DNA of 64,000 nt from Buttiauxella sp965119215 (GCA_965119215.1 CBCPKK010000005.1:186001-250000); one strand, 5' to 3'. Positions 9,094 to 18,707 are shown, counted from the first letter of the stretch. Numbers and translations are program-made. Notes: a model not told the origin generated them from the sequence alone.

Positions 9094-10641
9094 ATGACAA
9101 ACATAAAGCTTGAGTGGAAACGCGGTGACTGGGCGGCCTATTTCGGGTTAATGACCAACAACCTGACTAACTTGCTGACCATGATGGGGTTGCTCATTTT
9201 TGTAGTGGGTATCCCGACTGAAATTGTTTATGGTCGTATTGCGCCGGCCTTCGGGCTGGCGGTGCTGGTGGCGAGCATTTGCTACGCCTGGTTTGGCCTG
9301 CAACTGGCCAAAGAGACAGGGCGAAAAGATGTCACCGCGCTGCCTTCTGGGCCAAGTGCGCCATCAATTTTTACCGTCACATTTTTGGTTCTGATGCCGG
9401 TCTACCAGCAAACGGGCGATGCCGAGTTTGCCATTCAGATTGGCCTGGTGTGGTGTTTTGTTGAAGCGATGATTCTGGTGGGCGGTTCGTTTCTGGGCGA
9501 AACCATCCGCAAGATGATCCCGCGTACCGTTCTGCTTTCCTGTTTGTCCGGTTTAGGGCTGCTGTTGCTGGCGATGAACCCAATGTTGCAGGCATTTGAA
9601 GCCCCAACGGTTTCGTTCATCGTGCTGCTGCTTATCTTCATCAACTGGTTCGGTAAAAAGCCGATCTTTGCCCGTATTCCTACCGGTTTATTACTGCTGG
9701 TTGCCGGTACTGCGCTGGCGTGGATTTCTGGCCTACAAAGCCCGGAAGCCATTAAAGCGTCGATGTCATCGTTTGGTTTTAACCCGCCAACGATTCATGT
9801 CGATAGCTTCTTGCAAGGTTTGCCGCATGCGCTCCCGTACCTGGCATCGGCGGTTCCATTGGGTCTGGCAAACTACATTTTTGACCTCGAAAACATCGAA
9901 AGCGCCCATGCGGCGGGTGACGAATACAACACCCGTAAAGTGATGCTGACCAACGGCCTGGCGTCCACACTCGGTTGCCTGATGGGGAACCCGTTCCCGG
10001 TCACGGTGTATGTCGGCCACGCGGGCTGGAAAGCAATGGGTGCCAGCATCGGTTATACGCTGGCGTCGGGCGTCACCATGTTTATCGTCCCGTTATTCGG
10101 TTTAGGCGCGTTCATGCTCGCCATTATTCCGATGACCGCCATTGTGCCGATTCTGGTGTTTATTGGCGTGGTGACCGCCAACCAGGTGGTGCGCGAAACG
10201 CCGAAGATAGAAGTGCCGGTGATCTTCATCTGCCTGTTCCCGTGGATAGCTAACTGGGCGCTCACCATGGTGAATAGTGTGATGGCCGCAGCAGGCACCT
10301 CGGCTGCGAAAATCGGCCCAGAAGCACTGGCGCACAAAGGCGTGTTCTATCAAGGACTGGTGCATTTGGGCAACGGCGCACCGCTCGCCAGCATGTTGTG
10401 GGGATGCGTGGCTATTTTCGCCATTATCAACAAGCCATTACGCGGCGCGGTTGCGGCAGCAGTCGGTGCGTTGCTGGCGCTGTTTGGCGTGATTCATGCC
10501 CCGGTAGTCGGTTTCGCGCAGGGCAGTTCGATGATGTTCGTCACCGCGTATCTGATGATGGGCGCGATGTTTGTTGTGAAGCATGTGCTCGACAGACGTG
10601 AAGCGGCTTCCCAGGCTGTAGCTCCTGTTTCTGAGAGCTAA
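9094..10641 (+). CDS. Nucleobase/cation symporter-2-like permease in the yah operon
   Basis: A 515-residue integral membrane protein with about 12 hydrophobic segments. The N-terminal third (MTNNLTNLLTMMGLL, KDVTALPSGPSAPSIF) has the look of xanthine/uracil/AzgA-type NCS2 transporters, and NPFPVTVYVGHAGWKAMGA sits in the middle. It follows yahG by 11 bases and is in the position between yahG and yahI where E. coli K-12 has, as I recall, no intact permease gene. It probably imports the substrate of the Yah enzymes, such as a cyclic amide, ureide or nucleobase-like compound, or the product of the exported YahJ. Substrate is inference from context. Confidence 0.8.
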   Translation: MTNIKLEWKRGDWAAYFGLMTNNLTNLLTMMGLLIFVVGIPTEIVYGRIAPAFGLAVLVASICYAWFGLQLAKETGRKDVTALPSGPSAPSIFTVTFLVLMPVYQQTGDAEFAIQIGLVWCFVEAMILVGGSFLGETIRKMIPRTVLLSCLSGLGLLLLAMNPMLQAFEAPTVSFIVLLLIFINWFGKKPIFARIPTGLLLLVAGTALAWISGLQSPEAIKASMSSFGFNPPTIHVDSFLQGLPHALPYLASAVPLGLANYIFDLENIESAHAAGDEYNTRKVMLTNGLASTLGCLMGNPFPVTVYVGHAGWKAMGASIGYTLASGVTMFIVPLFGLGAFMLAIIPMTAIVPILVFIGVVTANQVVRETPKIEVPVIFICLFPWIANWALTMVNSVMAAAGTSAAKIGPEALAHKGVFYQGLVHLGNGAPLASMLWGCVAIFAIINKPLRGAVAAAVGALLALFGVIHAPVVGFAQGSSMMFVTAYLMMGAMFVVKHVLDRREAASQAVAPVSES

Positions 10642-10642
10642 C

Positions 10643-10735
10643 GACCCCCACCCAACCTCCCCCTTACCAGGGGGAGGAGCTAAAGGCACCAGTCTGCTCC
10701 CTCTCCTGGCAGGGAGAGGGTTGGGGTGAGGGCGA
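10643..10735. repeat. Interspersed repeat with terminal inverted ends, copy 1
   Basis: A GC-rich element starting with GACCCCCACCCAACC and ending in its approximate reverse complement (GGTTGGGGTGAGGGC), with an inner AGGGGGAGGAGCTAAAGG block. Related copies occur at 29001-29111 and 35473-35709. It separates the permease from yahI and can fold on itself. It is probably a small non-coding palindromic repeat family rather than a classical REP. Confidence 0.7.
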
Positions 10736-10757
10736 CCGTACTTTAAAAGGAATAACA

Positions 10758-11708
10758 ATGAAACAGCTCGTGGTAGTGGCAATTGGCGGCAACAGCATCA
10801 TCAAAGATAACGCCAGCCAGTCAGTCGAACATCAGCAAATTGAGGTAAAAGAAGTCGCGGAATCCGTTCTGGCGATGCTGGCCTCGGACTACGACATCGT
10901 GCTGACTCACGGCAACGGCCCGCAGGTTGGGCTGGATTTACGCCGCGCTGAAATTGCCCATGAAAGAGAAGGGCTGCCATTAACGCCGCTCGCCAACTGC
11001 GTTGCAGATACCCAGGGCGGCATCGGTTATCTCATTCAACAGGCGCTGAACAACCGCCTGGGGCGCAGCACCGATAAAAAAGCTGTCACCGTTATCACAC
11101 AAGTGGAGGTCGATAAAAACGACCCTAACTTTACCCATCCGACAAAACCGATTGGCGCGTTCTTTAGTGAGCAGCAGTGCGAAGCGTTGAAAATCGCCCA
11201 TCCTGACTGGCAATTTGTGGAGGACTCCGGGCGCGGTTACCGCCGTGTGGTGGCTTCCCCAGAGCCGATTCGCATTGTTGAAGCCGATGCGATAAGCGCG
11301 CTCATCAAGCAAGGTTTTGTGGTGATTGGCGCAGGCGGCGGTGGCATTCCGGTTATCCGCACTGAACAAGGCGAATACCAAAGTGTTGATGCGGTCATCG
11401 ACAAAGATCTCTCAACCGCATTGCTCGCCCGCGAAGTAAGCGCTGACATCCTGGTCATCACCACGGGTGTAGAGAAAGTGTGTATTAACTTCGGTAAGCC
11501 GGAACAACGTGCGCTGGATGAAGTGACGGTCGCGCAAATGGAACGCTTTAGCGAAGAAGGCCATTTCCCACCGGGCAGCATGTTGCCGAAAATCACCGCC
11601 AGCCTTGCGTTCCTGCGCAATGGCGGCAAACGCGTTGTCATCACCACCCCAGATAAATTACCCGAAGCCCTGCGTGGCGAAACCGGAACTCATATTGTTA
11701 ACGCCTGA
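10758..11708 (+). CDS. yahI: Carbamate kinase-like protein YahI
   Basis: A 316-residue amino-acid-kinase-family protein of the carbamate kinase group (ArcC/YqeA/YahI/AllK). It has the N-terminal VVAIGGNSI motif, THGNGPQVG near residue 50, and GAGGGGIPVI near residue 198 followed by VDAVIDKDLSTALLA. It would convert carbamoyl phosphate and ADP to ATP, ammonia and carbon dioxide, giving the energy yield of the pathway. A good ribosome-binding site (AAGGAATAAC) precedes the ATG. yahJ follows after 15 bases. The role is family knowledge plus operon context; no key residue appears missing. Confidence 0.92.
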   Translation: MKQLVVVAIGGNSIIKDNASQSVEHQQIEVKEVAESVLAMLASDYDIVLTHGNGPQVGLDLRRAEIAHEREGLPLTPLANCVADTQGGIGYLIQQALNNRLGRSTDKKAVTVITQVEVDKNDPNFTHPTKPIGAFFSEQQCEALKIAHPDWQFVEDSGRGYRRVVASPEPIRIVEADAISALIKQGFVVIGAGGGGIPVIRTEQGEYQSVDAVIDKDLSTALLAREVSADILVITTGVEKVCINFGKPEQRALDEVTVAQMERFSEEGHFPPGSMLPKITASLAFLRNGGKRVVITTPDKLPEALRGETGTHIVNA

Positions 11709-11723
11709 GAGCGGGAGAACTCG

Positions 11724-13112
11724 ATGAATAATGCTGAAAAAAGTCGCCGTGAATTTTTAAGCGGCGGCGGCAAAGTGGCGGCGGCCTGCGCACTCTTTGG
11801 CGCAACCGGCTCTATGGCGTATGCTGCAAAACCTGCATCCACAGCCTGTGAGACAGACAATCGCATGAGCGCCATTAAAGAATCACACTATTACCTCGAC
11901 AACGTTCTGCTGGAGGCGGGGTTCCGCCGCGACGGGCAGAATATCGTGGGAACGGAAACCGAGCTGAAAACGCTGGAAATCAAAGATGGCGTTATTGCGG
12001 CGTTGCTCGCAAATAAACAACATCCTGATGCCACGCTTGCGCATTACGATGCGTCGGGAAAACTACTGTTACCGGCGATGCGCGATATGCACATCCATCT
12101 GGATAAAACGTTTTATGGCGGCCCGTGGCGCGTACATTCCCGCCCGGCGGGCACCACCATTCTGGACATGATTGCCCTTGAGCAAAAACTGCTGCCTGAG
12201 CTGCAACCGGTCACCCAGGAACGTGCGGAAAAACTGATTGATTTGATTCAGTCGAAAGGCTCAACCATCGCCCGCAGCCATTGCAACGTCGAACTTGTTT
12301 CCGGGCTGAAAAATCTGGAAAACCTGCAGGCGGTGTTAGAGCGCCGGAAAGCGGGTTTTAGCTGTGAAATTGTCGCTTTTCCGCAACACGGCTTACTGCA
12401 TTCAGACTCGGTTCAACTGATGCGCGATGCGATGCAAGCGGGTGCTCACTACGTTGGCGGGCTTGACCCAACTAACGTTGACGGCGCGATGGAAAAGTCC
12501 CTCGACACCATGTTCCAGATTGCCATCGACTACAAAAAAGGCGTGGATATTCACCTGCATGAAACCAGCCCAGCGGGCATTGCCGCCGTGAATTACATGG
12601 TTGAAACGGTTGAGAAAACCCCTGAGCTGAAAGGCAAGCTGACCATCAGCCACGCGTTTGCGCTGGCAATGATGAACGAGCAACAGGTTGATGACATCGC
12701 GACGCGCATGGCGGCGCAACAAATCACCATCGCGTCTACGGTGCCGATTGGCACAATGCATATGCCGCTCAAGCAGTTACAAGAGAAGGGCGTGTTTGTG
12801 ATGACCGGAACGGACAGCGTTATCGACCACTGGTCGCCGTATGGCCTGGGCGACATGCTGGAAAAAGCCAACCTGTATGCGCAGCTGTACGTGCGCGTCA
12901 GTGAATTGAATCTTTCACGCTCGCTGGCGATTGCGACTGGAAACGTGCTGCCGCTTAACGACAAAGGCGAACGCGTGTGGCCAAAAGCGCAGGATGAAGC
13001 GAGCTTCGTGCTGGTGGATGCTTCTTGTTCTGCCGAAGCTGTAGCGCGTATTTCGCCGCGCACCGCGACATTCCACAAAGGCAATATGGTTTGGGGCGGG
13101 CTGAAGGCTTAG
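11724..13112 (+). CDS. yahJ: Tat-exported amidohydrolase YahJ
   Basis: A 462-residue metal-dependent amidohydrolase related to cytosine deaminase, matching E. coli YahJ in length and wording. The N-terminus is a twin-arginine signal (SRREFL, then a hydrophobic segment to ATGSMAYAA), so the enzyme should be exported folded to the periplasm. Metal-binding motifs are visible: MHIHLDK near residue 120, SHCNVE near 188, HLHE near 275, SHAFA near 305 and GTDSVIDHW near 360. It probably hydrolyses or deaminates a cyclic amide outside the inner membrane, with the operon permease then taking up the product (inference). It is the last gene of the operon and is followed by a hairpin at 13138. Confidence 0.9.
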   Translation: MNNAEKSRREFLSGGGKVAAACALFGATGSMAYAAKPASTACETDNRMSAIKESHYYLDNVLLEAGFRRDGQNIVGTETELKTLEIKDGVIAALLANKQHPDATLAHYDASGKLLLPAMRDMHIHLDKTFYGGPWRVHSRPAGTTILDMIALEQKLLPELQPVTQERAEKLIDLIQSKGSTIARSHCNVELVSGLKNLENLQAVLERRKAGFSCEIVAFPQHGLLHSDSVQLMRDAMQAGAHYVGGLDPTNVDGAMEKSLDTMFQIAIDYKKGVDIHLHETSPAGIAAVNYMVETVEKTPELKGKLTISHAFALAMMNEQQVDDIATRMAAQQITIASTVPIGTMHMPLKQLQEKGVFVMTGTDSVIDHWSPYGLGDMLEKANLYAQLYVRVSELNLSRSLAIATGNVLPLNDKGERVWPKAQDEASFVLVDASCSAEAVARISPRTATFHKGNMVWGGLKA

Positions 13113-13137
13113 TGCGTTGTAAGATATTCAAGTTTCT

Positions 13138-13166
13138 TCCCGGCACTTTGTTGTCGGGAAATTTTT
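13138..13166 (+). terminator. Intrinsic terminator after yahJ
   Basis: The stem CCCGGCA/TGTCGGG (one G-T pair) with a 6-base loop is followed by AAATTTTT. It lies 26 bases after the yahJ stop codon. A near-identical hairpin occurs at 18712, on the other side of the three-gene island. Confidence 0.75.
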
Positions 13167-13283
13167 CGCTTCATGTCCCTTTTTCTGGTTTCCTTCAGAG
13201 TTTTCTTGCAGAATTGTTCAGTAACAATATAAATTGTTCACCACGCATAATTTACATGCGATTTCATTTAAGGTTCCCTTGAA

Positions 13284-13808
13284 ATGCACGCTAAAGCAAA
13301 ATTCATTTTCTGGATTATTCTTTTTTTATACGTAGTTACTTTAGTTTTTGCTACTTATGTTGGAGTTTATCTTACCTATATTGCAATACCACTGATCGTG
13401 CTTTCCGGTATCGTAATGAAAATGACTAAACCAAAAAACCGGCCTGAAACAGTAATGGACTCAACAGTCAGAGAACTGGGTGGCGTTGTTACTTCTACAG
13501 CAGATGGCGTTAGCAATGTAATGAAAGGTGTGAATATCTCACTGCGAAATTATAACGAGAAAAATAATCTCATAAGGGAGAGAACGCAAAAGTTACGTAC
13601 TAAAATGCATAGTTTACAGTGTACGAAAATTGAACCTGAAGTTGCATTTAGGTATGAAAAAGATGATGTGCAACGAGCGATATACAAAAAAAAGATTGAT
13701 GAAATTGATCTTGCAATTGAATTAATCGAGCTTGAAATTGAGAAAATAATCAAACAGTGTGAAATAGAGATGAGTCATGCTGTCGGCAAAAGCCAGAGTG
13801 ATTATTGA
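13284..13808 (+). CDS. Small membrane protein with coiled coil, first gene of the McrB/DUF2357 island
   Basis: A 174-residue protein of unknown family. Residues about 7-27 and 29-47 form two adjoining transmembrane segments; the rest is polar and largely helical, with heptad-like runs near residues 85-115 (LRNYNEKNNLIRERTQKLR) and 130-165, so it should be an inner-membrane protein with a cytoplasmic coiled coil. Codon use is AT-richer than the yah genes and similar to the two genes that follow, which suggests they arrived together. It lies 43 bases before the AAA+ gene in the same direction. A membrane sensor, anchor or effector for the ATPase/nuclease pair is possible, but nothing in the sequence proves it. 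No clear ribosome-binding site was seen. Confidence 0.65.
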   Translation: MHAKAKFIFWIILFLYVVTLVFATYVGVYLTYIAIPLIVLSGIVMKMTKPKNRPETVMDSTVRELGGVVTSTADGVSNVMKGVNISLRNYNEKNNLIRERTQKLRTKMHSLQCTKIEPEVAFRYEKDDVQRAIYKKKIDEIDLAIELIELEIEKIIKQCEIEMSHAVGKSQSDY

Positions 13809-13851
13809 TTTCTGGGGTAGTACAATATTGTAAGGCTTTAGGCCCAAAACC

Positions 13852-16077
13852 ATGATTATAGTTAACCGTAGCAGGGACCATAACTCTGAGCAAGGGACAT
13901 CTCCCACTTCGCAGAACCAATATACACATGAGCAATTACAAAGCCTGACCGATGCTGAACGGTTAGATGTGTTACGGGAATTCTGGGGATGTGCAGGGAG
14001 TAAACTTGATGTATGGGGTAGGCTGATCGTTGTTGGCCCAGTTGATAATCGCTTCGTAAAACTAACCGAAGTACGTAGTGTCCGGGATAATCATTTTTTG
14101 ACTTATCCTGGTGATGTTGACCTGAAAATTATTGAGCGGGGGCTTTATATTCCGCAGAAATATGCAAATGAATTGATTGAGTTAGGTCTTAAATATATTC
14201 AGTGCGAGGCTGAGCTTGCCCCTGAAAAAGAACGCGAAAAACACAATAATCCGCTGCATGTTAATGTAAAAATTGGTTCGGCCACTGAATTAAAAGAGCT
14301 GCCTATTTCCCTCCGTGAACAATTGTTTGAGACGGAAAATGCTTTACTGCTTAACGAAGCGGTATACGAGCATTATGTTGGATTAAAAAAGCAGGAGGTT
14401 GAAGAGCTGGAAGTGTCGCTGAAAGCTCAGTTAGAGACGAGCACAGGTGAAGCCAAAAGCCAGTTGGTTAATGTGCAATATCAACTCGTTAAAGTACAAG
14501 ACAAACAGCATATGCTTTTACAAGAAAATAGCCGTCTGGAAGAGACAATCAGCCTGCTTCAAAGCAGTCAGTCTGAAGAGGCAGAAAAACTTATTGTGTT
14601 ATTAGAAACTCAGGAAAAAGCAGAAAAAAAGATGTCACAACACCTCGCACGCTTGAAAAACTATATTGAAGATAAAGCAACACTTCTTCGTCAACTTGAG
14701 TTTATTGATGCAGAAGAGTTTGAGTCACTGCTTACACGCCAACCTGAGGAGCGAGAAGGTCTCCAGTTCATGAATTTTGACCAGGATTTGGGGCGCGATT
14801 ATAAGCAGGCAGTTTCGTATATTCAGGCGTATTTACTGGAGCAGGATATTATTTACCCACGTCATGTGCTTGAGAATTTTTTTGCTCTGCTACGCACCCA
14901 AGATTTAATTGTGTTAGCTGGAGATTCAGGTTCGGGTAAAACAAACCTAGTCCAGTCTTTTGCGCAAGCAATTGGTGGAGTCGCAAAGATAATACCTGTG
15001 AAGCCAAATTGGACGAGTTCGGAAGATTTACTTGGTTACTACAATCCGTTGGAAAAAAAGTACCTAGCGACGCCATTTTTGGAAGCATTAATTGAGGCTA
15101 AAAATCACCCAGAAGTACCTTATCTTATCTGCCTAGATGAGATGAATCTTGCTCGTGTGGAATACTATTTTGCAGATTTTCTGTCAAAACTAGAACAGCG
15201 AAATGAAGTGCCAGAAATTGTACTTTTTTCCGATAATGAGTCTGCACATGTACTGTCTGAATTGAGTCAGGTCATGGAGATAATTCGCGGTGCTAAGGAC
15301 AAGTATCAGAAAAATGATGTGGTCAATTTTGTCAGACTTTTGCAGGATGAGGAACTGAATGCAGAGTTGCGTAGAGCTTTTGGGTTTAGCGATCAAGACT
15401 CACTTATAAAATACCATTCTGATATTAGGCGTATGTTAGCCGGAGTGATGAACACCCCCTCTTCAGTCTCTTTTCCGCCGAATGTGCGTATTATTGGTTC
15501 CATTAATATCGATGAGACAACTCACTATTTATCACCGAAAATTCTTGACCGTGTACATGTCATGAAATTTACAAGCCCGCTGTTGACGGACTGGCAGACG
15601 ATTATTGATGAAGTTGAAGGTTATGAATTTGAAAGTGTGGATAAACCGCTACGACTCGATATTAACGATCTTGGGTTGCGGGAGCCTTATCCAAAGTTTG
15701 ATCAGAATGACCCGTTTTGCCGTCGTTTTGTCGAATTGAACCGCGAATACTTTCATCCAATAGGTGTAGAGTTTGGTTTGCGAACCATACGTCAGGGGTT
15801 GAACTTCATCAAAGTGTTCTCATCCTTCAATCAAGACAATGATTTAGCCATTAATAACTTTGTGTTACACAAAGTGCTACCGAAATTAACTTTCGATGGT
15901 AACAAAGAAATTTCTGGTGTGACAAAACTCGATTTACTTTTTGGTTTAGCTGCGAATCTTGATAATACTTTGCAATTTGATGTACCGCTTGATGATGCTT
16001 TTTCGGTAAAAATATTATTACAGGCGATAGCTAATAAAGCAAAAGCTAACGACGGTATCGTCAACTACTGGGCGTAA
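13852..16077 (+). CDS. McrB-like AAA+ ATPase with internal coiled coil
   Basis: A 741-residue protein. Residues 1-150 are an unrecognised N-terminal region. Residues about 175-285 form a long coiled coil rich in E, K, L and Q. Residues about 325-620 are an AAA+ domain of the McrB/MoxR type: Walker A GDSGSGKT (357-364), a following NWTSSEDLLGYYNP segment, Walker B CLDEMNLARVEYYF (D429, E430), and the sensor segment GSINIDETTHYLSPKILDR. McrB-type proteins are nucleotide-driven motors that act with a McrC-like nuclease; the nuclease is encoded 3 bases downstream. The coiled-coil/McrB arrangement resembles the group called CoCoNuT systems. The ATG at 13852 has no good ribosome-binding site, so the start is uncertain. 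Confidence 0.85.
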   Translation: MIIVNRSRDHNSEQGTSPTSQNQYTHEQLQSLTDAERLDVLREFWGCAGSKLDVWGRLIVVGPVDNRFVKLTEVRSVRDNHFLTYPGDVDLKIIERGLYIPQKYANELIELGLKYIQCEAELAPEKEREKHNNPLHVNVKIGSATELKELPISLREQLFETENALLLNEAVYEHYVGLKKQEVEELEVSLKAQLETSTGEAKSQLVNVQYQLVKVQDKQHMLLQENSRLEETISLLQSSQSEEAEKLIVLLETQEKAEKKMSQHLARLKNYIEDKATLLRQLEFIDAEEFESLLTRQPEEREGLQFMNFDQDLGRDYKQAVSYIQAYLLEQDIIYPRHVLENFFALLRTQDLIVLAGDSGSGKTNLVQSFAQAIGGVAKIIPVKPNWTSSEDLLGYYNPLEKKYLATPFLEALIEAKNHPEVPYLICLDEMNLARVEYYFADFLSKLEQRNEVPEIVLFSDNESAHVLSELSQVMEIIRGAKDKYQKNDVVNFVRLLQDEELNAELRRAFGFSDQDSLIKYHSDIRRMLAGVMNTPSSVSFPPNVRIIGSINIDETTHYLSPKILDRVHVMKFTSPLLTDWQTIIDEVEGYEFESVDKPLRLDINDLGLREPYPKFDQNDPFCRRFVELNREYFHPIGVEFGLRTIRQGLNFIKVFSSFNQDNDLAINNFVLHKVLPKLTFDGNKEISGVTKLDLLFGLAANLDNTLQFDVPLDDAFSVKILLQAIANKAKANDGIVNYWA

Positions 16078-16080
16078 TGT

Positions 16081-18696
16081 ATGAGCAGTGTTCTGGAAGC
16101 TAAATATATTCATATTATCTGGCAAGATAAAATAAATGCCCGAAAAATCGTCGAGTCGTTAGACGCTCTTGAATTGGAAAGTGTTGATGATAAAACAGTC
16201 AAGGTTGAGATAGTTAACTACAGCAGAATTGAACATGGCAGCCAGGGGCAGTTTGCTATTCGTCTGGCAAGCCATTCTAGTGATGTACCTCGCTTCCTTC
16301 TGGAAAATGGCTCTACACTCGACATGCACCCTGTTGTCGATCCAATAACTGGACAGCGTTGGTGGGTAGAGGGTACAAAGTGGGATAATCAGCGTGAACG
16401 CTGGTTATCAGATATTTACCGTGGGGTGGGTCAGGTAACAATTCAGATGGGTGCGAATATATGTATTGTGAATATTTCGTCATCTACCTTTAGTCTGCAG
16501 CAACTTGATAGCTATTTGCAGGATTTTCGCAATGACTTCTGGGAGTTGATCCTAGATGAGTCGAGTTATATTTCAGGCGCGGCAAAACAGAGCCAATATA
16601 ACCTTGTCGGTAAATCAATATTACAGGCAATACCTGTGTTTATTGCTGCTGTCGACAGGGTTTTGCAAAAACCAAAAGTAGAACTAAAAGAAGTTCAGTC
16701 GCTGAAACCTTACCGTGAAGTCAGGCCGGTACCACGCACATTTATGGAGTTATCGACCCGTGGACCATCCAAAATGCTCACCAGCAGAGCCTATAAAGAG
16801 AGTCTTGATGTGCCAGAAAACCGCTATGCGCATTATGCTGTACTCAAAGTTTTTCAAATCATAAAAGCACTTCATACCATTGCTAGCAATCAATTTATTT
16901 CATTGGAACGCAGTCTGGAGACGCATCAATCAAGGTTAAGACAGTTCTCTGTTCATAAAATTATTAATGAAGATGTGGTTATGTACGACTTTCGGGATAA
17001 AGAAAAAAGGCTGATTTCTTTGAAGAACGTTCTGGAAGTTGAAGTGCCTATAAAAAATCGTGAACTGGAACGCTTAGTCCATAAGCAACACTCATCGATA
17101 CAGTTGACTTATTCTGGTGAGCGTATTACGTCTCTAATCGTTATTCCAACAGGTCGTGCAAACTTTATGCGGGAGAAACCATTTTTCGCGAATATAAGAT
17201 ATCACGCCAAAGACCTATGGTTTAAGCCTGCGAATAGTGGGTGTGTTACGGTTGATTTTGGTTTCTTTAGTGAATATATTAACACCGATTTTGAATATGA
17301 AATTCATGGTGAAATTGAAAGAAAAATAACTAATGGAGAAAAGGGGGTAAGGTATGGTTTTAAATTACATGCGGTTACTTCTATCAGAATAAGACGTTCT
17401 AAAAGCTATGTGAACCTGAAAAATAGAATAGATAAAGATGAAAAACAGATAAAAATACTCCAAGCCAAAAAATGGACTAGACCGTTAACTCAGGATGAAA
17501 GTGAGCAGCAAAGACGTGAGGTTATCGCGCTTGAAAAAATGATTGAGTTAATCGAAAAACGCAAAAAAAACGTGCAGCTTGTGAGTCTTGAATTGACGCC
17601 TAAGTTGCCGGTTTTGCGTGCAGCATTAAGCTTATTTAAAAAAGAAAAAATCGGGTTGGATGCGCGCTTACCTAATTCAATGGCTTATGTCCAGAACCCA
17701 TCATATCAAGGGGTTCACCGTTTTTTTACTGTCATTAAAGATCAGGCAGGTATCAATGATGATGAGATTCTGATGGCGTTGGATAGAATTGATGATATTG
17801 GCCTGGTCAATATTTCTATGCTATACGAGCGCTGGTGTCTACTACAAATAATTAAAGTCCTAAGGTTCACCTTTCACTATCAAGCTGAAATTGGGTGGAA
17901 GCACAAATTAATTGCGCAAGTGTTTACTCAAAGAAAAAATATCACTATCAACTTTGAACACACAGAGCTTAAACGAAAATTACAGTTGCATTATGAAATG
18001 GAATTGGAGACTGGTAGACGGCCAGACTTTATTCTGGATGTTATCGCAAGTAGTGCTAAGGATAATTCTGAGCAGAAAAAACGTTTCGTTATGGATGCGA
18101 AGTTTTATCAGGATATAAATAGTAAGCGCCATGGTGGCTTGGGCCGTGTTATTAACGAACTTTATCAAAATAAAGACTATTCACAGGGTGGGGCTAATGC
18201 GGTTTTTGTTCTCCATGCCACGCCATCCTCGCAGCCTGTTAGAGCAACGCCGCAAGATTGGGCAAAAGACCATTATTACGGTGAAGTCCCTTTGTTTGAT
18301 TGGGACGAATCTTTTCCCAGACATCAATATGGTGGGATTTTCCTTTCCCCCGTTGAGAATCGCGGATATCTGGATGCTTTACAGCGTGTGCTTGGATTGT
18401 TTTTACAGTTCAGTATTGAAAGTGAGCAGGTAGATAAGACGCAGGACGGAGCACTACCCAAATTTGCGTGTTTCTGTCTAGTGTGCGGTTCGTCAGATCT
18501 CAACCACCGAAACAGCCCAAAAAATAAGTATGCATGGTGGGTTACTTGTAATGAATGTCACCATTTTACTACCTATAATTACTGTGCAGGATGTTATAAA
18601 CGGTTAGTTAAAAACGGTGAATATTGGACTTATCACGCAATAGAACCGCTTAATGCGACGAATATTAAATGCCCTTCCTGTGGGGATTTGCTGTGA
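16081..18696 (+). CDS. DUF2357/McrC-like PD-(D/E)XK nuclease with C-terminal zinc ribbon
   Basis: An 871-residue protein. The N-terminal half has the features of DUF2357 (McrC-like N-terminal region). Residues about 440-510 contain a helical, lysine-rich insertion. The nuclease core follows: RRPDF with P648-D649, then RFVMDAKF with D672 and K674, the PD...DxK pattern of restriction endonucleases. The last 75 residues hold four pairs of cysteines (CLVCG, CNECH, CAGCY, CPSCG) typical of zinc ribbons, which may bind nucleic acid. It starts 3 bases after the McrB-like ATPase gene, so the two form one unit, most likely a modification-dependent restriction or related anti-phage system. Target modification is unknown. 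Confidence 0.85.
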   Translation: MSSVLEAKYIHIIWQDKINARKIVESLDALELESVDDKTVKVEIVNYSRIEHGSQGQFAIRLASHSSDVPRFLLENGSTLDMHPVVDPITGQRWWVEGTKWDNQRERWLSDIYRGVGQVTIQMGANICIVNISSSTFSLQQLDSYLQDFRNDFWELILDESSYISGAAKQSQYNLVGKSILQAIPVFIAAVDRVLQKPKVELKEVQSLKPYREVRPVPRTFMELSTRGPSKMLTSRAYKESLDVPENRYAHYAVLKVFQIIKALHTIASNQFISLERSLETHQSRLRQFSVHKIINEDVVMYDFRDKEKRLISLKNVLEVEVPIKNRELERLVHKQHSSIQLTYSGERITSLIVIPTGRANFMREKPFFANIRYHAKDLWFKPANSGCVTVDFGFFSEYINTDFEYEIHGEIERKITNGEKGVRYGFKLHAVTSIRIRRSKSYVNLKNRIDKDEKQIKILQAKKWTRPLTQDESEQQRREVIALEKMIELIEKRKKNVQLVSLELTPKLPVLRAALSLFKKEKIGLDARLPNSMAYVQNPSYQGVHRFFTVIKDQAGINDDEILMALDRIDDIGLVNISMLYERWCLLQIIKVLRFTFHYQAEIGWKHKLIAQVFTQRKNITINFEHTELKRKLQLHYEMELETGRRPDFILDVIASSAKDNSEQKKRFVMDAKFYQDINSKRHGGLGRVINELYQNKDYSQGGANAVFVLHATPSSQPVRATPQDWAKDHYYGEVPLFDWDESFPRHQYGGIFLSPVENRGYLDALQRVLGLFLQFSIESEQVDKTQDGALPKFACFCLVCGSSDLNHRNSPKNKYAWWVTCNECHHFTTYNYCAGCYKRLVKNGEYWTYHAIEPLNATNIKCPSCGDLL

Positions 18697-18707
18697 ATCA
18701 CCTTGTT

